A stretch of DNA of 64,000 nt from Glebionis coronaria (taxonomy: Eukaryota; Streptophyta; Magnoliopsida; Asterales; Asteraceae), in assembly GCA_025667525.1 (NCBI GenBank), contig CM046879.1:358670752-358734751 (forward strand). Reading direction: 5' to 3'. This document shows positions 11,597 to 25,394 of this stretch, piece by piece. Position numbers and translations under genes: made by a program. Below the pieces are notes generated by a model. It was given only the letters and a program-made list of their open reading frames with translations, had not been told where the DNA came from and did not search any database. Positions within the stretch are counted from its first letter, which is position 1; each line of letters begins with the position of its first letter.

Positions 11597-13752
11597 TGTA
11601 ACACCCCATTTTGGAATGGAAATATTATAGTAATTATGGCGTGTCATCAAAGCATACAAGGTAAAATGTCTAAACATTACTTGACCATATAAAGGAAAAT
11701 ACCGGAATCAAACATCGGTAGTCCAAAAGTAAAGCTCATCACACACAAACATAGTAAAATAAAGGAAAGGACTAAACAATGTCCAAAGCATAAGTATCAA
11801 ATGAAAGGAAATGCATAATGTAAAGAAGGCTAGACAGCTTCCAGTCCATATACACGTACTCTTAATGTCTACGAGCGTCCCTGAGTACCTGCCGTTTTAG
11901 GAACATAGAAAAGGAAAACGGTTGAGCAATACGCTCAGTGCACGGATGTATAATAAAGCATGAATAGAATAAGCATATAACATAATAACAGCGGAAGAAA
12001 ACAAAGTCCCGAGTACTATGTTTTACTGTTTAAAGCCTTAAACTGTGTTAAATCTTATATTCAGTTCATTCTGATTAAGTATTTCTGACAATTCATGTGT
12101 TATTATACTTACTGTGCAATAATAAGTAACTTTCCAAAAATAGCAGGTTTCCTAAAATAGAAAGTTACCAAAAATAGAAAGTTTCCAAAAATAGAAAGTT
12201 TCCAAAAATAGAAAGTTTCCAAAATAGATTTACTGCTTAAAATAGATAAGTTTCTAAAAATAGAAAGTTTCCATAAATAGATTAGCTGCCTTAATTAAAT
12301 AAGTTTTCATAAATAGATTAGCTGCCTTAAATAAATAAGTTTCTAAAAATAGCTGGTTTCCATAAATAGATTAGCTGCCTTATTTAATTAAGTTTCTAAA
12401 AATAAGCCTAAGTGTTTTCATGATTATTTTCTAAGTCATATGATATATTGTATAGTTTAATAATTATTTCATGTAATTTAATTAAACTATAGGTTATAAT
12501 ATTTAATTAAAGTATAACATGTTTTTAATTAAATATATTAAATACATAGGTTAAAATATGTATTATTATATATTAATAATATAACCTAAGTCATGTTAAT
12601 TAATTAATTATATCCATGGTTCTAAAATAATTAATTAATTACAAGTCCTAATATATTAATACTTAGGTTAAAATAATTTCATGATCATTAATAATTAAAT
12701 AACCTAAGTCATGTTATTAAATTAATCACATCTTTATTAATTTAATTTTAACATAAGTTCATGACATAAAAAAAACTAACATAAACCATGAACTGGATCT
12801 AAGCTTAAAAACATGAACCGGACATGAATCGACACCGTACCCCGAACCAACTCGGGGTACCCCTTGCTGCCGTGGGACCCACATGCATCAACCAAGACCA
12901 TATGGTCTTGGTGGTGGTCGGCTAAGCAAACCGAAACCCCCTTGGGGTCGGTTGCAGCCTGCGGCCAAAACAAAACACCCCTTAAAACGACCCTTTGATT
13001 TAATTAACCACCAAAACATGTTAGATCTATGATTAATTAATATGTTTTTATAAAAACATCACATGTTCATAATTAATAAAAAGATTATATTAAAAGAAAA
13101 GGTTTAAAAGATTTTTACCGAATTCATAGATACGGAGAATGAAGAACAAACACGAACAATCAACAAATCTTCAAGATCAAAGATCAAAGAATCACCTTGT
13201 ATGGTGATTTAAGGGTGGCGGCACAAAGAGAGGAGGAAGAGAGGGTTTTAGGCTTTTCTTGAAATCTTCTGTAAAGTGATTTTGAGTAGTGAAAAATTAA
13301 TTAACCCCCCTTTAGTAAAAATTGACAATGGGCTTGGCCCATTGTCCTTGTTTGGTCGCGGGTAGGGACCCCACATGGGGTTCCCGTACCTTGTTCTGTG
13401 TCTCGTTATTTAGTTACTCGTTTGTGTTTATTTATGTTCGTGTTTTAAATGTTCTCGTTACGTAAATACCGTGATCTAATATATTTAATTACGCTCGTAA
13501 TAAATATATATACGTAATTAATAATAGTTCGTGTTTTAATTACGTTCATGATTTCATGATCGCATGTTCGTGATAAATTATTGTTAAATAATTATTACAT
13601 GATCGTGCATATAAAATACTTATCGTGTTCTAACACGTACGTAATACGTAAACTCCTAACACGTAATCGTAATCATGCTATATTAGGAAAGTTTTAACTA
13701 GTACGTACGATCCTAAGGGTACTATGCATGGTAAAAGCATGCGGGTTTTACA
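11597..13752 (-). repeat. LTR_B: 5' LTR of chromovirus A/B, internally deleted
   Basis: It has the same ends as LTR_A but is 2156 bp long. A single 708-bp block, equivalent to 3795-4502 of LTR_A, is missing with a 2-base microhomology (TA) at the junction near 12018, and about 70 bp is missing near 12400. The 17-bp repeats, the 20-bp palindrome (12892-12911) and the terminal motif are kept. Confidence 0.9.
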
Positions 13753-13886
13753 ACTCTTCCCCCCTAAAAAGAATAATTCACCCCCGAATTATAGATAAGG
13801 TAAACTGGAAAAGAAGAAAATACCCGAATTCAAAATATGAAATGAGGGTAAGAAGCCCGGATAGACTCCTCCATTTCCCAAGCGGG
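13753..13886 (-). mobile_element. Extra 3'-internal fragment of the A/B family beyond LTR_B
   Basis: Directly outside LTR_B the sequence does not return to flanking DNA. It repeats the polypurine tract and about 110-130 bp of the internal 3' end that also follows LTR_A at 6321-6450, with a 13-bp insertion. LTR_B is therefore shared between A/B and the truncated tail of another copy. This is the signature of unequal recombination between LTRs, or of a truncated tandem integration. Confidence 0.8.
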
Positions 13887-14949
13887 CCATGAATTCTTTG
13901 TCGTCTTCCCAAGAATTACCTTCAAGTACCTGAGATAAAACATGTTAAAAGAAAAGGTCAGCGATAACGCCGAGTGAATTCATAGAGTTTAATAAAATCC
14001 ATCAATATAACATCGGTATAAAATTATTACCGAAAATTATTTTGTTGAAATCATTGTAATAGGCCATAAAATAGCCAAAGTCATTTTATACAAATCTTTA
14101 TCGAAAATCATAATATAGGCATTTGTCTTAAAAATCATTATACGAGCCAATGTCGTAAAAACATCATACAATACGTCTTATGACGTTGTATAAAGTTAAA
14201 TAAAAACCGTTATATGAATATGGTTATGAAAAACCAAAACACGAACATAATATCAATAGTAAGACCCCATATTGCTAGTCAGGCAATATATCGTAATTCG
14301 GTGCATATAGCAGTATTTCGTTAATTTGGATTATTATAAGCCGCCTGACATTGTTACCTTACTACAACAAACAACGGGTAGCTAGCCCAAAACTCATTTG
14401 CCCATCTAAATTAGCGTGTCGTCACAAAGGTGACGCTATATAAATCTTCTCATACATAAATTCGCTTACCAATCAATGTGGCACGACGGGGATCAACCGT
14501 CAAGGCGTGAACTGCGGTGATCGTCCCCAAATAGTACTATTATATGCATAAGCGTCTACCAAATCCCGGTAGTTCATAATTCATGCTAATGGGACTTTTA
14601 GTGACATAACCTAACTTTAATAATCCATTTTGTTTCATCTATCAGGTCATTTATTCATTCACCGGGTCATACAATCATTCGGGTCCAAATCAATAAACAA
14701 ACAATCGGGACAAATGGTGTCCTATTTTATCAAAACTAACATGTTATCTCCCTTGCGGGTTTATAAAATCTTTCATAAAAACATTTAAAAGAGTGCGAGG
14801 CTATGAACTCACGTTGATGTGGGAAGGCGGGTTATCGGCAATTCGGACGTACGATACGTGCTTCAATCACGGAAACCTAGACAAATAATACTCGTCTTAG
14901 ACTCATGTCCAATGACTTTATAAAATAACAATTATGTATACATATGACG
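13887..14949 (-). repeat. LTR of element Y, second fragment (probable)
   Basis: This is non-coding sequence unlike the A-D LTRs base for base but with the same layout, including a GTACCTGA..., GCCGAGTGAATTCA region at the place where those LTRs carry GTACCTGCCG...CTCAGTGCACGG. It lies between the A/B insertion and the C/D insertion, and I read it as the middle of the Y LTR. It has no gene. Its link to 3161-3374 is inferred from position only. Confidence 0.4.
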
Positions 14950-17943
14950 TGTAACACCCCATTTTGATAATGGAATGTCACACGTAATTATGGCGTGTCA
15001 TCAAAGCATACAAGGATAAATGTATAAAACATTACATTACCATAGGGATAACCGGAATCAAACATCGGTTCCCAAACATAAGCCCAAAACATAATAAAGC
15101 AAAAGAAATGAATGAAAAACTAAACACGCATAAGTATATGAAGGCAAAAAGGAAAAGAAGTCTCTAGCAGCTTCCATCCTATGCACGTCCTCCAAATGCT
15201 CGAGTCCTTCCTAGGGTACCTGCCGTTTTAGGACATGGAAAGGAAAGTAACGGCTGAGCAAAACGCTCAGTGCACGGATATAGACATAGTATGAATGACT
15301 AAGCATAACAAAGACTTAAAAGAAGCGGAAATGTATAAGTCCTGGAAAACCTGGAACATGTTCATAAAACTGGTTTTATAGTTTGAAAAGCCTTATGTTT
15401 ATCTTATGAAAACTGTTTAACATATTTTACCATTAGCTAATATAGGTCATGAAAATCCACCGTGCATGAATACTTGGAGGGGTAACCTCATCATGCAAAT
15501 TAGAGGGGCTGCCTCTAATTTAATATACTGGTTTTTGGGTAGGAGGGATCAGCTCCTTGTGAAGATGCAAGGCACACACCACATTCACCATGAAATCCTG
15601 ACTGAAAACATGTAACTAGGATGCACCCATACGCCCCACATGATAAATATAATATAAATGGCCAAAAGCTGACCACGAGCAATCACTTCGCCGTGGTGAA
15701 GTCATAACATCAATGCCTCTAATGTTATGGTTATGGTACCTCCATAACTAGGTGAAACTGGTCATGCATGTATATGGCTATAGGTAATCTTAATTAAACA
15801 TAAGCAATCAAACACGTAACTTATACTACGGGAAAATAGTTGGCTGCATACGGGGAATCCTAATAAGGAAAGAATGTCCATACTGAAAGGACGGGAATCC
15901 GTACCTTATGTCCAGTGAACGAAGAAGATGAACTGAGAGGAATCCTACTTCCGTATCACTAGTGCTACATAAATACATACATGAATAAGTATCTGCATAC
16001 TAAATACGTAGCTGGTTTTATGTCATGTCTTAGCTTATTTTATATGTTCTTACCATGTTTTACTGTTTTTAAGCCTTACACTGTGTTTATCTTATATTCT
16101 GTTTAATCTGATTAAGTATTTCTGGTATTTCATGTGTTATAATACTTACAGTGTAATAATAAGTAACCTTCCAAAAATAGCAGGTTTCCTAAAATAGAAA
16201 GTTTTAAAAAATATAAAGTTTCCAAAAATAGAAAGTTACCAAAAATAGAAAGTTTCCAAAAATAGAAAGTTTCCAAAAATAGAAAGTTTCCAAAAATAGA
16301 AAGTTTCCAAAAATAGATTTACTGCTTAAAATAGATAAGTTTCTAAAAATAGAAAGTTTCCATAAATAGATTAGCTGCCTTAATTAAATAAGTTTCCAGA
16401 AATAGATTATTTGCCTTAATTAAATAGGTTTCCATAAATAGATTAGCTGCCTGAAATAAATAAGTTTCTAAAAATAGAAGGTTTCCATAAATAGATTAGC
16501 TGCCTTATTCAATTAAGTTTCTAAAAATAGAAAGTTTTCTTAATTAGAAATAAGCTGGTTAAATAAGCTAAGTATATAAGCCTAAGTGTTTTCATGATTA
16601 TTTTCTAAGTAATATGATATAATGTATAGTTTAATAATTATTTCATGTAATTAAATTAAACTATAGGTTAAAATATTTAATTAAAGTATAACATGTTTTT
16701 AATTAAATAAAGTTAAATACTTAGGTTAAAACATGTATTATTATATATTAATAATATAACCTAAGTCATGTTAATTAATTAATTATAGTCATGGTTTTTA
16801 AATAATTAATTAATTATAAGTCTAAAATATAAAATACTTAGGTTAATTAATTTCATGATTATAATAATTAAAATAACCTAAGTCATGTTATTAAATTAAT
16901 CATATCATTTTATTAATTTAATTTTTAACATAAGATCATAAACATAAAAAAAACTAAACATACACCATGAACCGGATCTAGAATCAAAACCTTGAACCGG
17001 ACATGAAATCGACACCGTACCCCGAACTAAATCGGGATACCCCGTGTCTTGAGGCTGTCGTGGGACCCATACACACCAACCGAGACCATATATGGTCTTG
17101 GTGGTGGTCGGTTGGCCAAACCGAAACCCCTTTGGGTTCGGTGTAGGCCTGCGGCCAAAAACAAACACCCCTTAAACATACTTTTGATTTTATTAAACCC
17201 CCAAATCATGTTAGATCCATGTTTATTTATTAGGTTTTTTGTAAAAACATAACATGTTCTTGATTTATAAAAAGATCAAATCAAAAGAAAAGGTTTAAAA
17301 AGGATTTACCGAATTCGTGGATCAAAAGGATGTAGAACAAACACGATCAAGAACAAAATTCCAAAATCCAATATCACAAACCACCTCCTTGTGGTGGTTG
17401 TAGGGTGGCGACACAAAAAGAACAAGGAAGAGGGTTTTTAGGTTTTTGCTAAAAATCTTCTGTAAAAACTAAATGAGTAGTGAAAAATCCCTTTTTCCCT
17501 TTTAGTAAAATTTGATGGGCTAAGCCCATCCTCCCTCCCTAATTTCAAGGTAATGGGGCCCACAAGGGGTAACCCGAATGTTTTTCCGTGTCTAAAATAT
17601 TGGTGTGTTCTCATGTGTTCTCGTGTTCGTGTTTTACGTGTTTTAATTAGTTATCGATCGTGACTTAATATATTTATTCGTGTTCGTAATAAATATATAT
17701 ACGTAATTAATATTAGCCCGTGATTTATTTACATTCATGATTTCATGATCGCATGTCCGTGATTAATTTTTGTTTAAATAATTATTGCGTGTTCGTGCGT
17801 AATAAATACTTATCGTGTTCTAACACGTACGTAATACGTAAAATCCTAACACGTAAACGTAATCGCACTATAAAAGGAAAGTTTTAATCTAGTACGTACG
17901 ATCTTAAGGGTACTATTCATGGTAAAAGCATGCGGGTTTTACA
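14950..17943 (-). repeat. LTR_C: 3' LTR of chromovirus C/D
   Basis: It is 2994 bp, from TGTAACACCCC to GGGTTTTACA. It carries the family features in order: TACCTGCCGTTTTAGG box, 17-bp repeat block (about 16150-16335), AT-rich core, GC-rich patch with a 16-bp palindrome at 17083-17098, and the terminal ACGT-rich motif. Confidence 0.92.
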
Positions 17944-19836
17944 ACTCTTTCCCCCTAAAAAGAATAATTCGTCCCCGAATTATAGATAACGTAACTGGAA
18001 GCGAAACATACCCGGATCAGACTGGAAAGGTATGCAAAATAACGGAAATGAAGGTGACATGGTAGAAGGGAACGTGGAACGTGACATGTCTTGAAAAGAC
18101 ATGGAACGTGGCGTGACTGAAAGGACATATCTAATCGATAAGAGAAAAACGGATAAGAAGTACGGATGAACTTGTCCGTTTCCAAGTGGCTTCCCTCTTG
18201 GAACGGTTCCTTCATAAGATCTTGACACGAATGATAAGTCTTGGTCCTCCTGACCTTGACTTGGAATACGAAGAAGTTCTTAGTTATCAACGTAAGGTAG
18301 ATCCCCTAAATTCGATCGAGGAAAATAAGGGTTAACGTGCTAGGGTAACTGAAACGTTACGATGCAGGACAATCTGACTTAACTGATAATTAGAAACGAT
18401 GCGCGAGACATAAAGAAATGTAGTACGTGAAAATTTTTGAACGTGATACGTGAAAATTTTTGAACGTGCTACGTGGAGATATGGCGAGTGTAGTATGAGT
18501 AAACATATCGTGATCCATGATACGTGTAACATATCTTGATCATGATATGAGGAACGTGGAATGAACATGACATGTGAAACATATTGTGAACATAGAATAT
18601 AATGGCGGTAACGCCAAACGCTACAAGTTGAGACGTGGAATATGACGTGAAACGTCTATCTGATGATGGAGAGTTATACTAAACTTGGGTATGGTCTCTC
18701 AAGTTCTTGCAAAACTTCCCAGAACGAAATGAACGTAAAATTGTAAGCCCAGATATGATCATGAACGTGAATAGTGTCATGAACGCGAGCGCGAAAGCAA
18801 GTCGTGGAATCAGAATGAAGACGTGAAGTAAATAAGGAGTACAATTGCGAATCTTTGTCTTACCCGATAGCTGAGGGATTACCAAGTGGTCGGATAAGCC
18901 TTGACTGGAACATGTCCGATCAATCTGTTGGTTCTGCAATCCTTGCGGATGTAAGGATTCTACAGACTTGATCAAACTGTTTGCAATAACCCAGATTGCA
19001 TCATGTCTCTTCTGAATTTGCGTTAAACTGGTAACCAAAATCCGTGGAGATCTTGTCCCATTTTAATTCACAATTTTAGATGATGAAAACATCCCAGTCT
19101 GTTGGTGTCATATCTTAGCCTGTTTGTATGACAGGTAAAAAGATATGAACGTAACTGTATCTTGCTTCATCGAACTTGATACATAGGAGTTTGCGAAACT
19201 TTGAGTCTATGAATCGAAACTTCTCTTAGCATAGGATTTTCTAGAACACCTAATGTAGTGTAGGGTTCTCTCCTTTACGCATAAGTTGAGTCATGGTAAG
19301 ATTAACCGTAGAAAGCCATGTGATTCAGCGTGTCACTGAAATCAAACAGAATTGATATTGGAAAAAAAATTTCCAGGGTTAAATTTCTCTTGTCATAGAA
19401 TTTGCAATATAGTGCATATATGGTCTTCCTGTTCTTCTCTAGGCATAGAGGAAATTAGGTTATCCTTAATGAAAACGATGATGAATTTGCTATGAGTTCA
19501 TGGAAACTCATTCTTGTAATGTCGTTGGGGCATTGATGAGACTAATTCAAACTCATAAATCTAGCATGACCGAGTCGTGTACGAATAGCAATCATGGACA
19601 TGTCCTGCTCTTTCACTCGTCACTGTTGGCAGCATGATCATGAGTTAAATCTTGGAAAAGTGATTAACACTATAAGGTCGATTGGACATGTTGTCAATAC
19701 GTGGAGGAGAATTACGGTCATGAATGGTGATTTGTTTAAATCGATGGTAGTCGACACATAATCTCATGGTACCGTCCTTCTCCTTGTAGGTTCTTCTGGA
19801 ATGTATAGGAAGATTTTGGAATTATCAACTGGCTAT
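17944..19836 (-). pseudogene. Pol remnant of chromovirus C/D, 3' half
   Basis: It starts with a polypurine tract (minus strand, 17944-17962). Going inward I can align the chromodomain end (18165-18290, compare 6420-6545), an integrase stretch with a KRHDAIWVI motif near 18985-19020, and RNase H/RT pieces at 19250-19800, including the position of the catalytic YxDD at about 19470. Several segments of the family are deleted and frames change repeatedly. The remnant is cut at 19836 by the Athila-type insertion. Confidence 0.75.
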
Positions 19837-22706
19837 TGATAAGTGTGAAAACACTCATCAATAATGATCAAAAACCACTCATAACACTGTCAAATACATA
19901 ATATTTAACTTCAAAATATCAGAATTACGCGTGTATTTGTGTTTCATGTGTTTTCAGGTAAGAAGATACATTTTTGGAGCAAAGACACGTTTTCAAAGGA
20001 TTTTATGATAAAAGACGAAGAAAAGGACAAAAGATGCTTTCAAGGACCATACTTGCCATCATTTACCAAGAGCAAGGGCTTAAGTTAGAATTTTGACAAA
20101 GATGAAGGATTAAAAAGAGATTACTTAAAAGCTTTTATATACATTTGGAAAGAAATGAAAAAGAAAGGACTAAAGGAGAAATAAATGGAAAAAGTTGATT
20201 TACTTGGTCAGATTGACCAACTCATGGTCAAACACACAAACACATACACGTCTTCTTCTCCAACGTGAAGAGAGAGAGAGACGGTTTATTTCTTCTTTCC
20301 ACCTCAAAACCTGCAAACACAAATCAAGGACGATCCACGAAGATTCAATTGAAGACTAAAACTACAAAAGTGCTCATCTCAATCTCCTCTACAAGAAGAT
20401 ATATATTAATTAGATCAAGAGTCGAAGATAAAGAAACGCCCAAATGGAATGAAGAATGAAGAACGATTTAATCATCGTATTAAACACGTGTCCACTCCTT
20501 ATTGGATCGAACACGTCACATCTCCTCCTCTTGACGGCTATAAAAAGAAGACGAAGGCCCTCATTTCTAGCGGTTAGACTAGGTGTAGTTTACACATAGT
20601 TGTAGTTAGGAGTAGTAATCTTTTCAGTTAAGTCAGTTAGTTGTTACTTTCAGTTCAAAGTTAGTTAGATTCTTGTTAAACTTGTAACCATTTTTCTCCA
20701 TTAATGGAATACTTCTATTTTCTTTAAAGCTTTGCTGTCATAATTTTCTTCTTATAATCTGCTTTACTAATAAGCTTCTTGTTCATAAGCTTTCGGATGA
20801 GTTGATGTTTGTTTCAAAATTCCATTTTGATTTCAGCAATTAAGAGCAATAAGCTTAGAAGCTCAGCATAGCTTATGAGACTTTCACACAGACTTTTCGA
20901 TATGTTTCTTTTCAGATTTTAGGACTGAATATTTTGAGTTGCCGTTTGGTCATAAGCTTGTCTCACATTCGTCGAAACTGATATACGGTTTGATAAGCTC
21001 AAATGAGCTTATGAGAGGATCTTGATTAGTCTTGCAAGATTATAGTAATCTGTTTAGAGTAAATTTTGTAGTGTTTCAATTGCAGTTATCACAGATAATT
21101 GAATATATTCAAATTCAGTTTTTAGTTAAAAAAAAATATTTTTGTTATACTAATCCAGTATGCAGGTTCAAGTATTTTGGATGAAGCTGTTGATTAGTGG
21201 ATGATAACGGACATGTTTGGATAGCAATTCGAGTTCAGCAGTAGTTTCTTCGATAAGAGTGTAGATCAGAAGCGAAGGCGTTGTTTGTTTTAAGCGAGCT
21301 CAGCGCTCCGCTTCACATCAAAGGACTAGGCCTGGATGAAAATGGTTAAGCACCATTTTTATTCTGAAAATCTTAGTGTAATATGCTAGTTGCTATTCGT
21401 AGTGTACTTGTAGTTTAACCTTGCTTGAATTACTTCTCTGAATTACTTGTTGATCTGTTTGCACCTTGAGCTTTTAGTTTTCCATTTATACTTGATTGAT
21501 TTGTAGACATGAGCTAGTAGTTTTAGATCTCTTGTAGGCCTATTAGGTTTGGAGCTTATGAGCACTGTCTTATAATTGGATAAAAAGCTTTGAATAAGTT
21601 GTCGATTAGGAGTAGTATTAAGGAAATTCTACATATAATCAGCAAGTGTAGTATCTGATTTTAGTCCTCAACTAGTGTTTGGCACTAGTGTTTTAATCTT
21701 GATCTTGAATTGTTAGGTTCGTGGATAAGTCGTGTTGATAGTTTTATTTGGTAGAAATAGAACGTGATTAATTAGCCCACTGTAAATCAGATTTGAACAT
21801 TTGTATAAGTAAAAAACTATAGGGCATTCTGAGTTTTTATCATAACATGTACTAGCAAGAATGGCAGATCAAAAGCGTAGGATTTTGGGCCTTTCAATTA
21901 GCGAAGTCGTTGAAGATCTCTTTAAACGTAGCTAGGCTCAATATGTTTTGGGTTTATGATATATAATAATAAACGATTAAGTTAAGACTAAATGGTAAAT
22001 TGGTAAGGAGTAGAATGCTTCCTTATATAAGTACTCTGTTTGTTTTTGCACTAGTTTAGTCAGAATACAAGTTAGGACCCTGAATTTTTATAGTTTCTTT
22101 TCGCCCACAGTCCTTCCTGTTAATCAATTTGTAGCTCATTAGCTTTAGATTTTGGGGAAATACGAGTTCAGTCCTTGATTCTCTATATTGTTATTACAAG
22201 TACAGTCCTTGTTAGATACCCAAATATCCTTTTTGGTTAAGATTAGTTGCAAGTTAAGTCCAATTCGTTAGTTTTAGATAAACAGTGACTCGTTTAGTTG
22301 GTTACAAAATAAGTCCCTATTTGTTAGTCAGATTTGTTGGTAACTTTTTGTTGGGCTTTACATTGTATTTGGGCTAATTAGACTTTAGCAGTTTAATTTT
22401 CATTTGTAGAATTTAATTTGTAGTTTTATAAAATTTGTATTTTTCATTAGTAGTGTAAATTTGTATTTTTCATTTCAATATTTTTGTGCATTTAATTTTT
22501 TTTTACTTGCAATATGTTTTACGTGCAACGTGTTTTAGAGTAATACATATACGTATATAGATATTTTTACATTTTTGCTTGTTAATTGTGAATTAGACAT
22601 AGATTACCAAACAAGTTTTTTTAACCAAAGACAATCAAGTCAAGCTTAAAATTGTTATATCAATTCGGATTGAATCGAGAAAAACGAACTAAAAAACGAC
22701 ATATTA
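19837..22706 (+). repeat. 5' LTR of Athila-type element 1
   Basis: 2870 bp. It opens with a terminal hairpin (AGTGT GAAA ACACT). A TATA box lies at 20539 and a polyadenylation-like region at about 20690-20720. The end is defined by alignment to the 3' LTR and by the primer site two bases further on. It differs from the 3' LTR by scattered substitutions and a 20-bp class indel near 22455. Confidence 0.9.
20539..20546 (+). promoter_or_regulatory. LTR promoter TATA box, element 1
   Basis: TATAAAAA, preceded at about -55 by a CACGTG-containing ACACGTGTCC motif (G-box class) and at about -25 by ACACGTCAC. Transcription would start near 20570. The same arrangement recurs in the 3' LTR, with TATA at about 29669. 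Confidence 0.7.
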
Positions 22707-23273
22707 AATGGCGCCGCTGCCGGTTCTTTTCGTGAAGATTAACGGTTTCGAGTGAGACAATTGGATTTTGGGATCCGTTCACTTTGTGAACGTTATTTTT
22801 ACGTATTATAAATCAAAAAGATAAAAAAAATCAAAAAGATAAAAATATAAAAAAAATAAAAAATCACAAAAATCAATTCTTTTCCTAAAGAATTGAACCA
22901 AAAAATAAAAAAATCCAAAAAGTAATCTTTTTCCTAAAAGATTACACCCAAAAATATATATTATATCGTTTTCATCATTTTTACGTGCATATAGTATTTT
23001 TCTTAAAAAAACAAATAAATACCAAAATATTTTCTATATATTATTATATGTAAATACGTATACGTATAAGAACAACCAACATACATATTCTCCATAAGTA
23101 TTCCCGAGGCAATACACCGTGTTGAGGGGCGTTCCGGTCAACACGTAAAAATAACCAAAAAGGATATTGACCCGATGTGCTATGGATCAACGTCCAATTC
23201 GTTACTTTTGAGTTTTATATGTAAATACGTAGACGTCATTTCACTTGTATATACATTCGACCATTTTGTAGCC
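22707..23273 (+). other. Primer binding site and leader of element 1
   Basis: TGGCGCCGCTGCCGG at 22709-22723 is one base off the Asp-tRNA complement used by Athila elements. The rest of the leader is A-rich. Near its end the sequence ATGGATCAACGTCC occurs twice, at about 23183 and at the true gag start 23274, showing a small local duplication. Confidence 0.8.
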
Positions 23274-25394
23274 ATGGATCAACGTCCTATTATGGAGATT
23301 CTCCAATCGAAAGTGGAGGGAAATGCCGACGCCATCGTTATACCCGAAATAAACGCACACACTTTTGAGCTTAATATACACATGATCACTTTGGTTTCTT
23401 CTAGACCCTTCTTAGGGAGACCCATAGATGACACCCACGACCATATTAAGAGGTTCTTGTTACTTTGCAATACACTTAAGTATTATGGGGTCCCTCCTGA
23501 TGCCATTAAGTTGATCCTATTCCCATTCTCCTTAGAGGGTCTTGCTAGAAATTGGTATGATAGGCAACCATCTATGAGCATCTTCACTTGGGAGGATTTA
23601 AGGAAGAAGTTTTTGAACCAGTTCTTTCCTCTATCAAGAACTACGGCTTTGAGAAAATTAATTATTGGTTTTCAACAAAGGAATGATCAAACATTTAGTG
23701 AGGCTTGGGAAAATTTCAAGGAGTTATTGAGGAAATTTCCAAATCATGGATTCAATAAGGATCACCAAATCAACACTTTCTATAATGGATTAAGACCATA
23801 CCACCAAGATTCACTCAACTCTTCCGCGGGTGGAAATATTTTCTCTAAATCCGTTCAAGAAGCTTGGGACATTATTGAGAACAAATCGATGGTGCAAGCT
23901 AACACACAATTAGATGAGAGAGTCCATGTGGTGCAAGAGAGTGTTACTCCTCAAATAGAAAAAATGATCTCTCAAAAGCTTGATACTATGACCAACACAC
24001 TCATGAAATTTTGTGAACTCTTTTTGAACAAGAATTCCACCAATGATGTGAATACTATTGCTCTTTCATGTGAGACTTGTGGAGGTCCCCATTCCTACCA
24101 ACAATGTGATAAAGTTCAAGGCTATCAAAGGGAGTGTTATGCGTACCAAGGGAACAATTACAAAGCACCAAACACCTATCAAGATGAAGGAAATAATTTT
24201 CATCCATCCAATCAAGGATTTCAACCACCACCTTTCCAACCCCAAGGTTTTCAAGGAAATATTCCACAATATTATAACACAATTGAGCTTTTTCACAAAA
24301 TGAATCAAGAGAATGAAAGGAGGTTCTAACTTAATGAGAAGAGATTAAGAGAAATGAATGAAGCTCATGAGAGAAGAATGAGAGAAATGCATGAAGACAC
24401 AAATAAGAAGTTTATGACGCTTTATAATCAAAGACCACAAAGGGCTTTACCTTCTAACACACAAACAAATCCAAGGGCAAATGTCAATGCTATTACAACA
24501 AGAAGTGGCAAGACAACAAAGGATCCTTCACCTCCTAAACCTCCTATTGTTCCACCCACTTTTGTTCCAACTTGTGACAAACCTTCTACCTCTATTTCAC
24601 CACCTCAAAATGCTTCTATTCAATCAAACACACCTTCTCAACCTATTCCTACTTCTCCTCTACCTTCCACACCTCCTAATGAAGAAGCTAACAAAGAAAA
24701 ATCTTCCACTACAACACTTACTCCACCTACACCAAAACCAACTCTTCCATATCCTTCAAGGTTGAAAAAGGACAAGTTAAAGAACAAGGATGACATCCAA
24801 GTCTCAAATTTCTTAAGGATGTTCAAACAACTCAACATCAACATATCCTTTGCGGAAGCTCTTGCTTATATGCCAAAGTTTGCTAAGATGTTCAAGGATT
24901 TACTCTCAAACAAGGAAAAATTGGTTGATTTGCCCAACACATCCCTTAATGAAAATTGTTCCGTCGTGCTACTTAAAACCTTACCAACAAAACTTGGAGA
25001 TCCGGGGCGCTTCTTGATACCTTGTAATTTTCCTGGGGTGGAAAATTGCATGGCACTAGCGGATCTTGGGGCAAGTATCAATCTCATGCCATTATCGCTT
25101 TGGAAAAGACTTTCACTTCCCGAGCTCACACCTACTAGGATGACACTTGAGTTAGCTAACCGTACAATAGCTTATCCGGTAGGCATAGCGGAGGATGTGT
25201 TTGTAGGGGTTGATAAGTTTACCTTTCCCGCGGATTTTGTAGTGGTTGATTATGATATGGACCCGAGAGTTCCTCTTATTTTTGGTAGACCCTTTTTAAG
25301 GACGGGTCGTACTCTTATTGATGTGGCGGAGGGGGGACTTATTATGAGGGTGGAAGATCAAAAGATTGTGTTTAACATGGGACAAATTGTCTAA
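23274..25394 (+). pseudogene. gag-pro: Athila-type gag-protease ORF with one in-frame stop
   Basis: I place the start at ATG 23274; the frame is open further upstream, but the gag domain begins after this Met. The retrotransposon gag domain covers roughly residues 40-210. A CETCGGPHSYQQC zinc knuckle follows at about residue 266, then a Pro/Ser/Thr-rich stretch. An aspartic protease has the Athila-style active site ADLGASINLMP at about residue 594 and a second conserved IFGRPFLRTGR block near 25290. A TAA at 24327-24329 divides the frame; the downstream part resumes in the same frame. This one stop is the only break over about 700 codons. Gag would form particles and the protease would mature them. 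Confidence 0.85.

Larger units (their letters stand above)
3375..13752 (-). mobile_element. Tekay-like chromovirus A/B (Ty3/gypsy), complete structure, degenerate coding
   Basis: The element has two long LTRs (3375-6320 and 11597-13752), a Met-tRNA primer site at 11581-11592, gag, protease, RT, RNase H, integrase and chromodomain in that order on the minus strand, and a polypurine tract beside the 3' LTR at 6322-6336. The C-terminal chromodomain and the roughly 3 kb LTRs fit the Tekay/Del lineage of plant chromoviruses. No clean target duplication is visible: the left flank is taagt, and the right flank continues into about 130 bp of further internal sequence of the same family. The two LTRs differ by a 708-bp deletion and many point changes, so the insertion is not recent. 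Confidence 0.9.

Noticed and set aside
20265..20459. Small frame in the LTR of Athila-type element 1
   Set aside because: It lies across the LTR upstream region and is not preserved in the 3' LTR at the same length.
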